From CAYXWM01 sp964468805 (GTDB lineage Bacteria; Bacillota; Clostridia; Lachnospirales; WRBF01): DNA of 40,099 nucleotides. Position 1 is the first letter of the stretch. Each line of letters opens with the position of its first letter. Positions 23,457-30,892 of the stretch are shown piece after piece. A program made the translations under genes and the position numbers. The DNA is taken from NCBI GenBank assembly GCA_964468805.1, contig CAYXWM010000020.1, positions 1-40,099 on the forward strand, in the 5' to 3' direction. The notes under the pieces were generated by a model. The model saw only the letters and a program-made list of their open reading frames with translations. It was not told where the DNA came from and ran no database searches.

Positions 23457-24503
23457 TTGGATGATTATCTAAATCAGCTAAAGATAAAAAACACTCTTAA
23501 ACTTCGGCAACTGCTTATGCAATTGCCGCCCTTTGCCGCGGACTTTTTTCGAAACATAGCTGATACCACCGCTCCGCTTACGCAAATAGCCTATGCTTAT
23601 GATTTACGTATTTTTTTCAATTACCTGATACAATGCCCCGAATTCTCTCATCTTAAAATGCGTGAATTTACGATTAAGGACTTGGGTGAAGTTAATTATG
23701 ACTTAATCCAAGGCTATATGGAGTATTTGACCCTTTATCAAACCGAAAAATCTTACGTGCAAAACGACGCCGGCGGTAAATCCCGAAAGCTGGCGTCGTT
23801 GCGGCGTTTCTTTTCTTTTTATTTAAAAAGCCGACGAATCGACTTTAACCCCACGGATTTGGTGGATTTCCCTAAACTCCGCAAGAAAGCCATTATTCGC
23901 TTGGAGCCTAACGAATCCGCCGTATTTCTTGAGAAGATCCAAACGGGCGAAGGCTTGACCAAACGCCAAAAACTTCTACATAAACTGAACGTAAAACGGG
24001 ACGTGGCAATAATTACCCTGATGCTGGGAACCGGTATACGTGTTTCCGAATGCGTTGGAATAAACACCGAGCATTTGGATTTTGACAACAACAGCGTTAA
24101 AGTTACAAGAAAAGGCGGCGACGAATCCGTTTTATATTTCGGAGATGAGGTAAAATCCGCCTTGCTGGAATATATTAATATAAGAAATAAATCAACCCCA
24201 AAAAAAGGTCACGAATCAGCCCTGTTTTTATCTCTGCAAAACCGCAGGATAACCACCAGAGCCGTGCAAAATTTGGTGCAAAAATATTCCGGTGTTTCCG
24301 TTGCCGTTAAAAAAATTACTCCCCATAAACTAAGAAGCACTTACGGAACCAATCTCTACAAAGAATCCAGAGATATATTCTTGGTCGCCGAAGCCTTGGG
24401 ACACTCCAACGTAAACACCACCACCAAACACTACGCCCAAATGGACGAAGAAAGACGCAAAGAAGCGGCTTCCTACTCTGTTATCAAAACAAGCAAAACC
24501 TAA
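23457..24503 (+). CDS. tyrosine recombinase (XerC/XerD-like)
   Basis: This 348-residue site-specific recombinase has an N-terminal SAM-like core-binding domain (about 1-150) and a catalytic domain with all expected residues: GTGIRVSECV (Arg), KVTRKGGD (Lys), HKLRSTYGT (HxxR), LGHSNVNTTTKHY (His and nucleophilic Tyr). It is somewhat longer than classical XerC/D (about 300). The start is TTG at 23457, with GGAGG nine bases upstream inside the preceding gene and no spacing from its stop codon. With no att-like repeats, phage or IS genes nearby, a housekeeping Xer-type role is more likely than a mobile-element integrase, but this is inference. Confidence 0.9.
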   Translation: MDDYLNQLKIKNTLKLRQLLMQLPPFAADFFRNIADTTAPLTQIAYAYDLRIFFNYLIQCPEFSHLKMREFTIKDLGEVNYDLIQGYMEYLTLYQTEKSYVQNDAGGKSRKLASLRRFFSFYLKSRRIDFNPTDLVDFPKLRKKAIIRLEPNESAVFLEKIQTGEGLTKRQKLLHKLNVKRDVAIITLMLGTGIRVSECVGINTEHLDFDNNSVKVTRKGGDESVLYFGDEVKSALLEYINIRNKSTPKKGHESALFLSLQNRRITTRAVQNLVQKYSGVSVAVKKITPHKLRSTYGTNLYKESRDIFLVAEALGHSNVNTTTKHYAQMDEERRKEAASYSVIKTSKT

Positions 24504-24592
24504 ACAACGTTGCATTTGACCTTAAAATATACAGTAACTCTACTTTAAAATTAAATACATGCTTTTATAATCAACTTTCGAAAGGAATCAAA

Positions 24593-25390
24593 ATGGATAA
24601 CAGACCGATCGGTATTTTTGACTCGGGTGTCGGCGGCTTGACCGTTGCAAGTCAGGTTATGAAGGCACTGCCTTATGAAAAAATAATATATTTCGGTGAT
24701 ACGGCAAGAGTTCCTTACGGCTCCAAATCTCCGGAAACCGTAACAAAATTCAGCCGTCAAATGGTGAATTTCCTGATAAAACATGATGTAAAGGCTATAG
24801 TCGCCGCCTGTAACACCGTCTGCACAAACAGCCTGGACAGTCTCAAGGAAAACTTTGACTTACCCCTAATGGGCATGGTGGAACCCGGCGTAAACGCCTG
24901 TATCAACTATACCTCCAACGGAAAAATCGGCATCATCGGTACCGAAGCCACTATCCGCTCCAAAATTTACGAGACTTATATAAAAAGTTCAAGAGCCGAT
25001 ACGGAAGTATACTCCAAAGCCTGTCCGCTTTTTGTTCCTCTGGCGGAAGAAGGCTGGACCACCAACTCTGTGGCAAATATTACCACCGAAATCTACCTTC
25101 AAGAATTAATTGACCGGGAAATAGATACTCTGCTTTTGGCTTGTACCCACTATCCCTTGCTTTTCAATTGTATACAAAAAGTGGTGGGCAGTATAAAGGT
25201 CATAGACCCGGCGATTTATGTGGCAAAAGCTGTAAGCAACTTCTTAAACGAAAACAATATGCTGGCAGAAAAACGTGAGCCGAATCATGAGTTTTACGTT
25301 TCCGACAATACGGCTAAGTTTCACAGAATTTGTAAGCTACTAATGAACGGGGTTTTTGTTGCACAAAAAATCGATATTGAGCAATTTTAG
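24593..25390 (+). CDS. murI: glutamate racemase
   Basis: Interconverts L- and D-glutamate for peptidoglycan. The 265-residue protein has IGIFDSGVGGLTV, YFGDTARVPYGSK, AACNTVCTNS (first catalytic Cys) and LLACTHYPLL (second catalytic Cys), so both proton donors are present. Length is typical. GAAAGGA lies upstream of the ATG. It stands alone between the recombinase and the ligase gene and ends at a clear terminator at 25521. Confidence 0.96.
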   Translation: MDNRPIGIFDSGVGGLTVASQVMKALPYEKIIYFGDTARVPYGSKSPETVTKFSRQMVNFLIKHDVKAIVAACNTVCTNSLDSLKENFDLPLMGMVEPGVNACINYTSNGKIGIIGTEATIRSKIYETYIKSSRADTEVYSKACPLFVPLAEEGWTTNSVANITTEIYLQELIDREIDTLLLACTHYPLLFNCIQKVVGSIKVIDPAIYVAKAVSNFLNENNMLAEKREPNHEFYVSDNTAKFHRICKLLMNGVFVAQKIDIEQF

Positions 25391-25520
25391 TGAATTAACC
25401 TAATGCAATATTTCAACAATTTAATTAATAATGTAATTTTGGTAACAATTACTTTTTGTTCAAATGAAGACTGTACTTATTGTTAAAATGTTAATCAAAC
25501 AGCATAAATATTCTTATCAC

Positions 25521-25545
25521 GGACGACTTTCGGTTGTCCTTTTTT
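25521..25545 (+). terminator. intrinsic terminator downstream of murI
   Basis: The 7-bp stem GGACGAC/GTTGTCC (25521-25527 with 25533-25539, one G-U pair) with a 5-nt loop is followed by TTTTTT. It lies about 130 nt past the murI stop codon. Confidence 0.75.
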
Positions 25546-25575
25546 ATTTGGTATTAAATTTATTGTAATTCATGC

Positions 25576-25604
25576 TTGTTAAAATTGTCGAATGATGATA
25601 TATT
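25576..25604 (+). promoter_or_regulatory. promoter of the acyl-CoA synthetase-like gene
   Basis: TTGTTA (25576-25581), a 17-bp spacer ending in TGA (extended -10), and TATATT (25599-25604). Transcription would start near 25611, inside the 11-bp tandem repeats. Confidence 0.6.
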
Positions 25605-25607
25605 ATT

Positions 25608-25640
25608 CAAAACCATTGCAAAACCATTGTAAAACCACAG
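25608..25640 (+). repeat. three 11-bp tandem repeats at the transcription start
   Basis: Units: CAAAACCATTG (25608-25618), CAAAACCATTG (25619-25629), TAAAACCACAG (25630-25640), then a decayed fourth start, TAAATCACG. The period equals about one helical turn and the array starts four bases after the -10 box, a layout that suits a repressor operator. The repeats are seen; the role is inferred. Confidence 0.6.
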
Positions 25641-25666
25641 TAAATCACGTAAAGGAGGCAGTAGAA

Positions 25667-27340
25667 ATGACTAAACCCCGGACGCACCAAGTATGGCATA
25701 AAACGGTGGGTATGATTTTGGAAGAACTGTCCCGAAACAATCCCGACGGTCATGCGATTAGGTATACGGACAGAGACTATTTCCGTACATGGCAAACTTT
25801 AAACGAAGAATGCGACAAAATCGCAAAGGCCTTTTTAGCCATGGGCATTAAAAAGGGCGACCATGTTGCCATTTGGGCAACTAACGTGCCACAATGGCTG
25901 TTGACCCTGTTTGGAGCCTGTAAAATAGGGGCTGTGTTGGTAACGGTAAATACAAATTACAAGGTGTATGAAGCGGAATACCTCTTAAAGCAGTCCGATA
26001 CCAAGGCTTTGGTGTTGATAGACGGCTTTAAAGACAGCAATTACATAGAAGTTATCAACGAAATTTGCCCGGAACTGGCAGGGAGCGAAGTGGGTAAACT
26101 TCAATCCGAAAGATTGCCCATGCTTAAAACCGTAATCTATGCCGGAGAAAACGAAACCCCGGCAGGTATGTTTAATTGGGATGATTTACTGCCTTTATCG
26201 GAAAAGGTTTCCTGCGAAGAATACCGACAATTGACAGAATCACTTTCACCGGACGAGATTATAAACATGCAGTATACTTCCGGAACCACCGGCTTTCCCA
26301 AGGGAGTTATGCTGACTCATTCCAATATTATCAACAACGGTAAAACCATAGGCGACGGCATGGCTTTTACCTCAGAAGACAAGCTCTGTATTTGCGTGCC
26401 TTTCTTCCATTGCTTCGGATTGGTTCTGGCAACCATGGCTTGTATTACCCACGGCACTTGCATGGTACCCATAGATTATTACAGGCCCGAAAAGGTGCTT
26501 CATGCTCTGGAATCGGAAAAATGCACTGCGGTTCATGGGGTTCCCACTATGTTTATCGCCATGTTGGAACATCCAAACTTCAAAAACTTCGACCTTTCCA
26601 ATATGCGTACCGGCATAATGGCAGGTTCACCCTGTCCGATCAAGGTTATGGAACAAGTTTTGGAAGAAATGAATATGCGTGATATAGTAATCGTTTTCGG
26701 GCAAACGGAAGCCTCTCCGGGTTGTACCATGACCACCACAAGCGACAGTACTCGTCATCGTGTGGAAACCGTAGGCAAGGCTTTTCCCGGGGTAGAATGT
26801 AAGATAATCAATCCGGAAACGGGAGAAACGCTGGGACCCGGTCAACCGGGAGAGTTTTGTGCCCGAGGATATAATATTATGCGTGGATATTATAAAATGC
26901 CGGAAGCTACTGCCGCTGTTATAGACGAGGACGGCTGGTTGCACACAGGCGACCTTGCTACCGTTGATGAGGACGGCTATTATCGCATTACCGGTCGTAT
27001 TCGGGACATGATAATTCGTGGCGGAGAAAATATCTATCCCAAGGAACTGGAGGACTTTCTCTATACCCATCCCAAGGTACGTGATGTTCAGGTTGTAGGA
27101 GTTCCAAGCCAACAATACGGCGAAGAGGTTATGGTCTGCGTTATTCTCAAAGAAGGCGAAGAAATGACCGAGGAGGAAGTAAAGGCATACTATCAATCCA
27201 AAATGGCTCGCCACAAATGCCCCAGATATGTTTGGTTTGTTGACAGCTTCCCTATGACCACAAGCGGTAAAATACAAAAGTACATACTCCGTGAACAAGG
27301 CGAAAAAATGCTGGGATTATCACAAGATACGGATGCATAA
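25667..27340 (+). CDS. AMP-forming acyl-CoA synthetase-like ligase
   Basis: This 557-residue ANL-superfamily enzyme activates a carboxylic acid as acyl-adenylate and normally transfers it to CoA. Core motifs: MQYTSGTTGFPKGVMLTHSN (A3, near residue 195), VFGQTEASPGCT (A5), GWLHTGDLATVDEDGYYRIT (A7), GRIRDMIIRGGENIYPKELE (A8) and GKIQKY near the C-terminus (A10, catalytic Lys). It looks like FadD-type fatty or medium-chain acyl-CoA ligases; substrate is not predictable. The start is the ATG after AAAGGAGG at 25667; an open upstream extension runs through the promoter repeats. No other fatty-acid or polyketide genes are nearby. A TIM-barrel isomerase gene follows. Confidence 0.9.
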   Translation: MTKPRTHQVWHKTVGMILEELSRNNPDGHAIRYTDRDYFRTWQTLNEECDKIAKAFLAMGIKKGDHVAIWATNVPQWLLTLFGACKIGAVLVTVNTNYKVYEAEYLLKQSDTKALVLIDGFKDSNYIEVINEICPELAGSEVGKLQSERLPMLKTVIYAGENETPAGMFNWDDLLPLSEKVSCEEYRQLTESLSPDEIINMQYTSGTTGFPKGVMLTHSNIINNGKTIGDGMAFTSEDKLCICVPFFHCFGLVLATMACITHGTCMVPIDYYRPEKVLHALESEKCTAVHGVPTMFIAMLEHPNFKNFDLSNMRTGIMAGSPCPIKVMEQVLEEMNMRDIVIVFGQTEASPGCTMTTTSDSTRHRVETVGKAFPGVECKIINPETGETLGPGQPGEFCARGYNIMRGYYKMPEATAAVIDEDGWLHTGDLATVDEDGYYRITGRIRDMIIRGGENIYPKELEDFLYTHPKVRDVQVVGVPSQQYGEEVMVCVILKEGEEMTEEEVKAYYQSKMARHKCPRYVWFVDSFPMTTSGKIQKYILREQGEKMLGLSQDTDA

Positions 27341-27400
27341 AATAAACCTGTAATTCTTTTAGGATATAATAAGTTTGTTAATACTCTCAGTATAAATTTT

Positions 27401-27445
27401 TTGGAGTTTGAGGGAAAGTTTACTAAAGAGTTTCCCTCAAGGTCT
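27401..27445 (-). repeat. dispersed intergenic hairpin family, copy D (reverse orientation)
   Basis: The 10-bp stem TTGAGGGAAA/TTTCCCTCAA (27408-27417 with 27431-27440) is preceded by GGAG, matching the reverse complement of copy B's flank. It lies between the ligase and isomerase genes and could act as a terminator for the former. Confidence 0.55.
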
Positions 27446-27502
27446 TTGGTTTATTTTTTGGTATTTCACTGTAACAGACCAAATCGACCGGAGGAATGAT
27501 AT

Positions 27503-28309
27503 ATGAAGCTTTGTTTTTCAACGCTCGGCTGCCCGGGCTGGAATTTTTCAGAAGTTTTCGTGACAGCAGGCGATTTTGGCTATCAAGGTATAGAAATCCG
27601 AGGCATAGGAGAAGAACTTTATGCACCGCGTATAGACGTATTCTCTCCTCAAAATATTGAAAAAACCAAAGAAAAACTTAAAAAATCCGGCTTATGTATT
27701 CCCATACTTACCAGTAACTCTGCGTTTGCCGTTCCCTCACGGGCAAAGGAGGACTATGAGCACGCCTTGGAATACGTTGACTTGGCAGAAAAACTGGGCA
27801 CTCCCTATATTCGGGTAATGTCTACGGCTCATCCCCAACCGGAGGACTGCGACTTGGATGAATGTGCGGAACTCTTTGCGAAACTTTGCGAATATGCGAA
27901 AACCAAATCCGTAATGCCCTTGTTGGAAACCAACGGATTATTGGCTGATTCAGCCCGAATGAGTAAATTTATGGATAAAATGCCTGATAACGCCGGGGTG
28001 CTGTGGGATATACACCACCCCTACCGTTTCTATAAAGAAACCCCGGCTGAAACCGTGGCTAATTTGGGTAATCGCATAAAGCATGTCCATGTGAAAGACT
28101 CCTTATGTGAAGATGGCAACATAGTTTACAAAATGATGGGTAAAGGCGATGTTCCGGTTTTGGAAGCTATGAGGGCTTTAAAATCCATGTCATACAACGG
28201 CTTTGTTTCCTTTGAATGGGCAAAACGTTGGAATCCGGAGCTTCACGAACCGGGAATTGTATTTTCACATTTTATAGAATATATGCATCTTCTTGAAACC
28301 AAAATTTAA
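27503..28309 (+). CDS. sugar phosphate isomerase/epimerase-like TIM barrel protein
   Basis: This 268-residue protein is of the xylose isomerase-like/AP endonuclease 2 barrel family. Probable metal ligands fall at the usual strand ends: Glu in MPLLETNG, Asp/His in VLWDIHHPY, His in KHVHVKD and Glu in FVSFEWAKRW. Family members isomerise or epimerise sugars, inositols or related small molecules; nothing in the sequence sets the substrate. CGGAGG precedes the ATG. It follows the ligase gene by 162 nt with a hairpin between, so co-transcription is uncertain. Confidence 0.82.
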   Translation: MKLCFSTLGCPGWNFSEVFVTAGDFGYQGIEIRGIGEELYAPRIDVFSPQNIEKTKEKLKKSGLCIPILTSNSAFAVPSRAKEDYEHALEYVDLAEKLGTPYIRVMSTAHPQPEDCDLDECAELFAKLCEYAKTKSVMPLLETNGLLADSARMSKFMDKMPDNAGVLWDIHHPYRFYKETPAETVANLGNRIKHVHVKDSLCEDGNIVYKMMGKGDVPVLEAMRALKSMSYNGFVSFEWAKRWNPELHEPGIVFSHFIEYMHLLETKI

Positions 28310-28330
28310 TTGCATATTCATTGAATGACA

Positions 28331-28369
28331 GAGGGAGAAAATCTTTTTAACAGAAAAAATTTTCTCCCT
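28331..28369 (+). repeat. dispersed intergenic hairpin family, copy E
   Basis: The 11-bp stem AGGGAGAAAAT/ATTTTCTCCCT (28332-28342 with 28359-28369) encloses the loop TTTTTAACAGAAAAA typical of the family. It lies 22 nt after the isomerase gene and may serve as its terminator. Confidence 0.6.
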
Positions 28370-28493
28370 TAAAAGTTTTGTATTTTAATTGAAATACTGC
28401 ATATAATCCCGAAAAATATAATTATGTAAATTTATGCAATAATCTGTAAGAAGAAATTAACAGAATAGCGGTATATATTTAACACAAAAGGTA

Positions 28494-28522
28494 TTGCACT
28501 GTTATTAAAGCTATGTTAATAT
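28494..28522 (+). promoter_or_regulatory. candidate promoter of rplS
   Basis: TTGCAC (28494-28499), a 17-bp spacer, and TAATAT (28517-28522). A 7-bp inverted repeat ATACCGA/TCGGTAT (28531-28537 with 28551-28557) follows directly in the transcript. An alternative TATAAT lies near 28403. Confidence 0.5.
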
Positions 28523-28594
28523 AATTTTGCATACCGATTTTGTGATAAATTCGGTATATTCAAACGAACTTTACTAAAGTATCTCGTTTGGTTT

Positions 28595-28703
28595 AAAAGG
28601 ATGTTCCGCTGTACCTAATCAACCTTTTGGGTTAAGGTTGAAAAAATCTATTTCGCTTGTTTGATAAAAAATACCCTTTGTTGGTTTTTACCCGGTATTT
28701 TTA
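28595..28703 (+). ncRNA. L19-leader-like 5' UTR with attenuator-like hairpin
   Basis: Upstream of rplS the leader has AAAGGATGTTCCGCTGTACC, the hairpin CAACCTT-TTGGGTT-AAGGTTG (about 28620-28640), and then an 8-bp A/U stem AAAATACC/GGTATTTT (28668-28675 with 28694-28701) ending in U's. The position and the TTCCGCT element resemble the ribosomal protein L19 leader of Firmicutes; the last hairpin could be a terminator used for autoregulation. The family call is from memory; an Rfam search would decide. Confidence 0.45.
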
Positions 28704-28759
28704 CAAACTCTGAAGGCGGATAAGATTGGATAAGAACATTCATATCTAAGGAGGATAAC

Positions 28760-29122
28760 ATGCATCAAATTATCAAACAACTTGAACAAGAGCAATTAAA
28801 ACCCGAAGTACCCAAATTTAAAGTGGGTGACACAGTTCGTGTCCATGCTAAAATCGTTGAAGGAACTCGTGAACGTATTCAGGTTTTCGAAGGTACCGTT
28901 CTTAAACGTCAAAACGGTTCCGCAAGAGAAACTTTCACAGTTCGTCGTATTTCTTACGGTGTTGGCGTGGAAAAAACTTGGCCTTTACATTCTCCCCGTG
29001 TGGAAAAAATCGAAGTAGTACGTCGCGGTATTGTAAGACGTGCGAAACTGAACTACTTACGTAGCAGAATCGGTAAAAAAGCCAAAGTTAAAGAAGAAAT
29101 CATGAACAAAAACAAAAAATAA
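28760..29122 (+). CDS. rplS: 50S ribosomal protein L19
   Basis: This 120-residue protein lies at the 30S-50S interface. Conserved segments include KVGDTVRVHAKIVEG, RIQVFEGTVLKRQNG, ETFTVRRISYGVGVEKTWPL and KLNYLRSRIGKKAKVKE. AAGGAGG lies before the ATG. Gene order rplS-lepB-rbgA is common in Firmicutes and joins ribosome components with a ribosome-assembly GTPase. A structured leader lies upstream and a terminator downstream. Confidence 0.97.
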   Translation: MHQIIKQLEQEQLKPEVPKFKVGDTVRVHAKIVEGTRERIQVFEGTVLKRQNGSARETFTVRRISYGVGVEKTWPLHSPRVEKIEVVRRGIVRRAKLNYLRSRIGKKAKVKEEIMNKNKK

Positions 29123-29142
29123 TAAATGAATTTTTTGCAGGG

Positions 29143-29187
29143 GTATCGAGCCTTAACCTGGTTTTGAACACAGTTTCGGCTTGATAC
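29143..29187 (+). other. stable hairpin between rplS and its terminator
   Basis: The 10-bp stem GTATCGAGCC/GGCTTGATAC (29143-29152 with 29178-29187, one G-U pair) has a 25-nt apical region. Outer bases (TTGCAGGG with CCCGTTGCAA) can extend it. No U-tract follows, so it is not the terminator. It may be a 3'-UTR structure or small RNA. Confidence 0.4.
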
Positions 29188-29210
29188 TGTTCCCGTTGCA
29201 AATTCCGTAT

Positions 29211-29241
29211 AAAAGGTGTTGCTTATTGGGACGCCTTTTTT
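29211..29241 (+). terminator. intrinsic terminator of rplS
   Basis: The 9-bp stem AAAAGGTGT/ACGCCTTTT (29211-29219 with 29231-29239, one G-U pair) is followed by TT and an A/T-rich tail. Confidence 0.7.
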
Positions 29242-29272
29242 AATATTTTAAATTTTTTAGGAAATTATAGTA

Positions 29273-29370
29273 TATACTTAATTGCCGGTTAAGAAGTAAC
29301 TAAAATTCGGTAAAAAACGCAAGAGCCGTTTGCTGAGAATTGTTACTGTTCCTTATGCAATTAATTATAA
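29273..29370. repeat. small inverted-repeat element, family 2 (MITE-like)
   Basis: This 98-bp element has terminal inverted repeats of about 28 bp. The left end TATACTTAATTGC...AAGTAAC pairs with the right-end reverse complement TATAATTAATTGC...CAGTAAC. Its right half recurs at 4931-5003. It lies in the 353-nt gap between rplS and lepB; besides the hairpin at 29143 and the rplS terminator nothing else was recognised there. Confidence 0.6.
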
Positions 29371-29475
29371 ATATTACAATTGCTAAAGTGATTCTACTCT
29401 GATTTCCCGGAGCCTACATACAAATTCCGGCTATGCTTTTGGGCTTAGGTTTCGAAAAAATGAAAGGGGTGTAAA

Positions 29476-30030
29476 ATAATCTCTAAGTTATTAAACCGTA
29501 TACAAAACCCTCGTCTCAGAAAGATTACCGAATGGGTATTGACAGGTATTACCGTATTGGTATTGTTTTTCATAATGCAAACATACGTTGTCAAGCCGGC
29601 GGTAATATCCGGAGCTTCCATGGAGCCTACTTTGCTTAACGACGAGAAAGTTATAATCTCCAGGTTTTACTATTATTTTACTTCTCCTGCTTACAATGAT
29701 ATAGTGGCGTTTCCCTATCGTTCCGACCCGTCAAAATTTTATATTAAGCGTATAATAGGGCTTCCGGGTGATGTGGTGGATTTTGTGGACTATCAATTCA
29801 CCCTTAACGGAAAAGTATTGGATGACGACTTTTCCGAAGAATCCATAGTCGCCCTTGGGGATGTAGAATTTCCCTTGACGGTTCCGGAGGACAGTTATTT
29901 TGTTTTGGGCGACAACCGCAACCGCTCCAATGACAGCCGGTTTAAGTCAGTCGGCTGTATTAAACGCTCTGAAATTTTGGGAAAGGTTCAATTGAGAATC
30001 TGGCCCTTGAATAAAATAGGCTTAATTTGA
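29476..30030 (+). CDS. lepB: signal peptidase I, probable AUA start
   Basis: Membrane-bound serine protease that removes signal peptides from exported proteins. It has one N-terminal membrane helix, SGASMEPTL with the nucleophilic Ser, FYIKRIIGLPGDVV with the general-base Lys, and LGDNRNRSNDSR (box E). No ATG, GTG or TTG lies in frame with the ribosome binding site AAAGGGGTG. The first codon after it at normal spacing is ATA (29476), followed by codons giving ISKLLNRIQNPRLRKITEW, a basic cytoplasmic leader typical of LepB. A TTG at 29539 is the first usual start, but it lacks a site and would cut off this leader. I prefer ATA (184 residues), moderately sure; a sequencing error of an ATG is possible. 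rbgA follows 7 nt later. Confidence 0.88.
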   Translation: MISKLLNRIQNPRLRKITEWVLTGITVLVLFFIMQTYVVKPAVISGASMEPTLLNDEKVIISRFYYYFTSPAYNDIVAFPYRSDPSKFYIKRIIGLPGDVVDFVDYQFTLNGKVLDDDFSEESIVALGDVEFPLTVPEDSYFVLGDNRNRSNDSRFKSVGCIKRSEILGKVQLRIWPLNKIGLI

Positions 30031-30037
30031 GGTAATT

Positions 30038-30892
30038 ATGGATATACAATGGTACCCCGGGCATATGACCAAAACCAAACGTCTAATATTGGAAAATATT
30101 AAACTTGTTGACATAGTTTTGGAGGTTTTGGACGCTCGTATTCCCTACAGCAGTAAAAATCCCGATATTGACGTCTTTGCAAAAGACAAACAGCGGCTCA
30201 TTATATTAAACAAATCCGACCTGGCAGACCCGGAATCCAACCGACTTTGGACAGAATATTACTCACGCTTGGGTATTACCACCGTACTTACGGATTGTTC
30301 CAAGGGCAAGGGAATAAACGAAATTATTACTGCCGCAAGAAATCTTATGGCGGAAAAAATCCGTAGGCAAAAAGAAAAAGGACGGCTTTTTGTTCCCATC
30401 AGAATAATGGTGGCAGGCATACCCAATTCAGGAAAGTCAACCTTAATAAACCGATTAGTGGGCAAAAGCAAAGCCAAAACCGGTGACAAGCCGGGGGTAA
30501 CCCGAGGAAAGCAATGGATTAGCGTTGCAAAGGACTTGGACCTTTTGGACACACCGGGTATATTGTGGCCAAAATTTTCCGACATTGAGGTGGGTATTTC
30601 TCTGGCAATAACCGGAGCCATCAATGACCAAATCATAGACCTGGAAACACTTGCAATGCGGCTGATAGAGCGATTGTCTCTGTTAGGTCCTCAGGCCTTA
30701 CCCAATATTTACGGTATCGAATTGACCGAAAACATGACATCAAACGATATTTTGACGGCTATTGCCCTGAAAAGAGGATTCCTGTTAAAAGGCGGCGTTA
30801 CGGATCTTAACCGTACAGCCATAATTCTTTTAAACGAATTCAGAGCAGGCAAGCTTGGCAGAATATCCCTGGAAAGACCCACAGAATATTAA
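30038..30892 (+). CDS. rbgA: ribosome biogenesis GTPase RbgA (YlqF)
   Basis: This 284-residue circularly permuted GTPase acts in late assembly of the 50S subunit. The permuted order is clear: NKSDLADP (G4) near residue 58, then GIPNSGKSTLINRL (G1) near 125, then LLDTPGILWP (G3) near 172. The start MDIQWYPGHMTKTKR is the family's hallmark, and the C-terminal ANTAR-like domain is present. A GAGGTAATT site precedes the ATG. It lies 7 nt after lepB, so the two are one transcription unit that ends at a terminator near 30949. Confidence 0.96.
   Translation: MDIQWYPGHMTKTKRLILENIKLVDIVLEVLDARIPYSSKNPDIDVFAKDKQRLIILNKSDLADPESNRLWTEYYSRLGITTVLTDCSKGKGINEIITAARNLMAEKIRRQKEKGRLFVPIRIMVAGIPNSGKSTLINRLVGKSKAKTGDKPGVTRGKQWISVAKDLDLLDTPGILWPKFSDIEVGISLAITGAINDQIIDLETLAMRLIERLSLLGPQALPNIYGIELTENMTSNDILTAIALKRGFLLKGGVTDLNRTAIILLNEFRAGKLGRISLERPTEY

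Noticed and set aside
23457..24503. Phage or integrative-element integrase
   Set aside because: No att-type repeats, tRNA target, excisionase or phage genes are nearby, and the gene is tightly coupled to a tRNA-modification gene.
25608..25640. CRISPR-like repeats
   Set aside because: The units are 11 bp and directly adjacent with no spacers.
26627..27298. 223-codon antisense open frame inside the acyl-CoA ligase gene
   Set aside because: The plus-strand ligase has all family motifs across this stretch; the antisense frame has no recognisable motif and is a shadow.
29539..29541. TTG start for lepB
   Set aside because: It has no ribosome binding site and would remove the basic leader before the membrane helix; ATA at 29476 fits better, though not proven.
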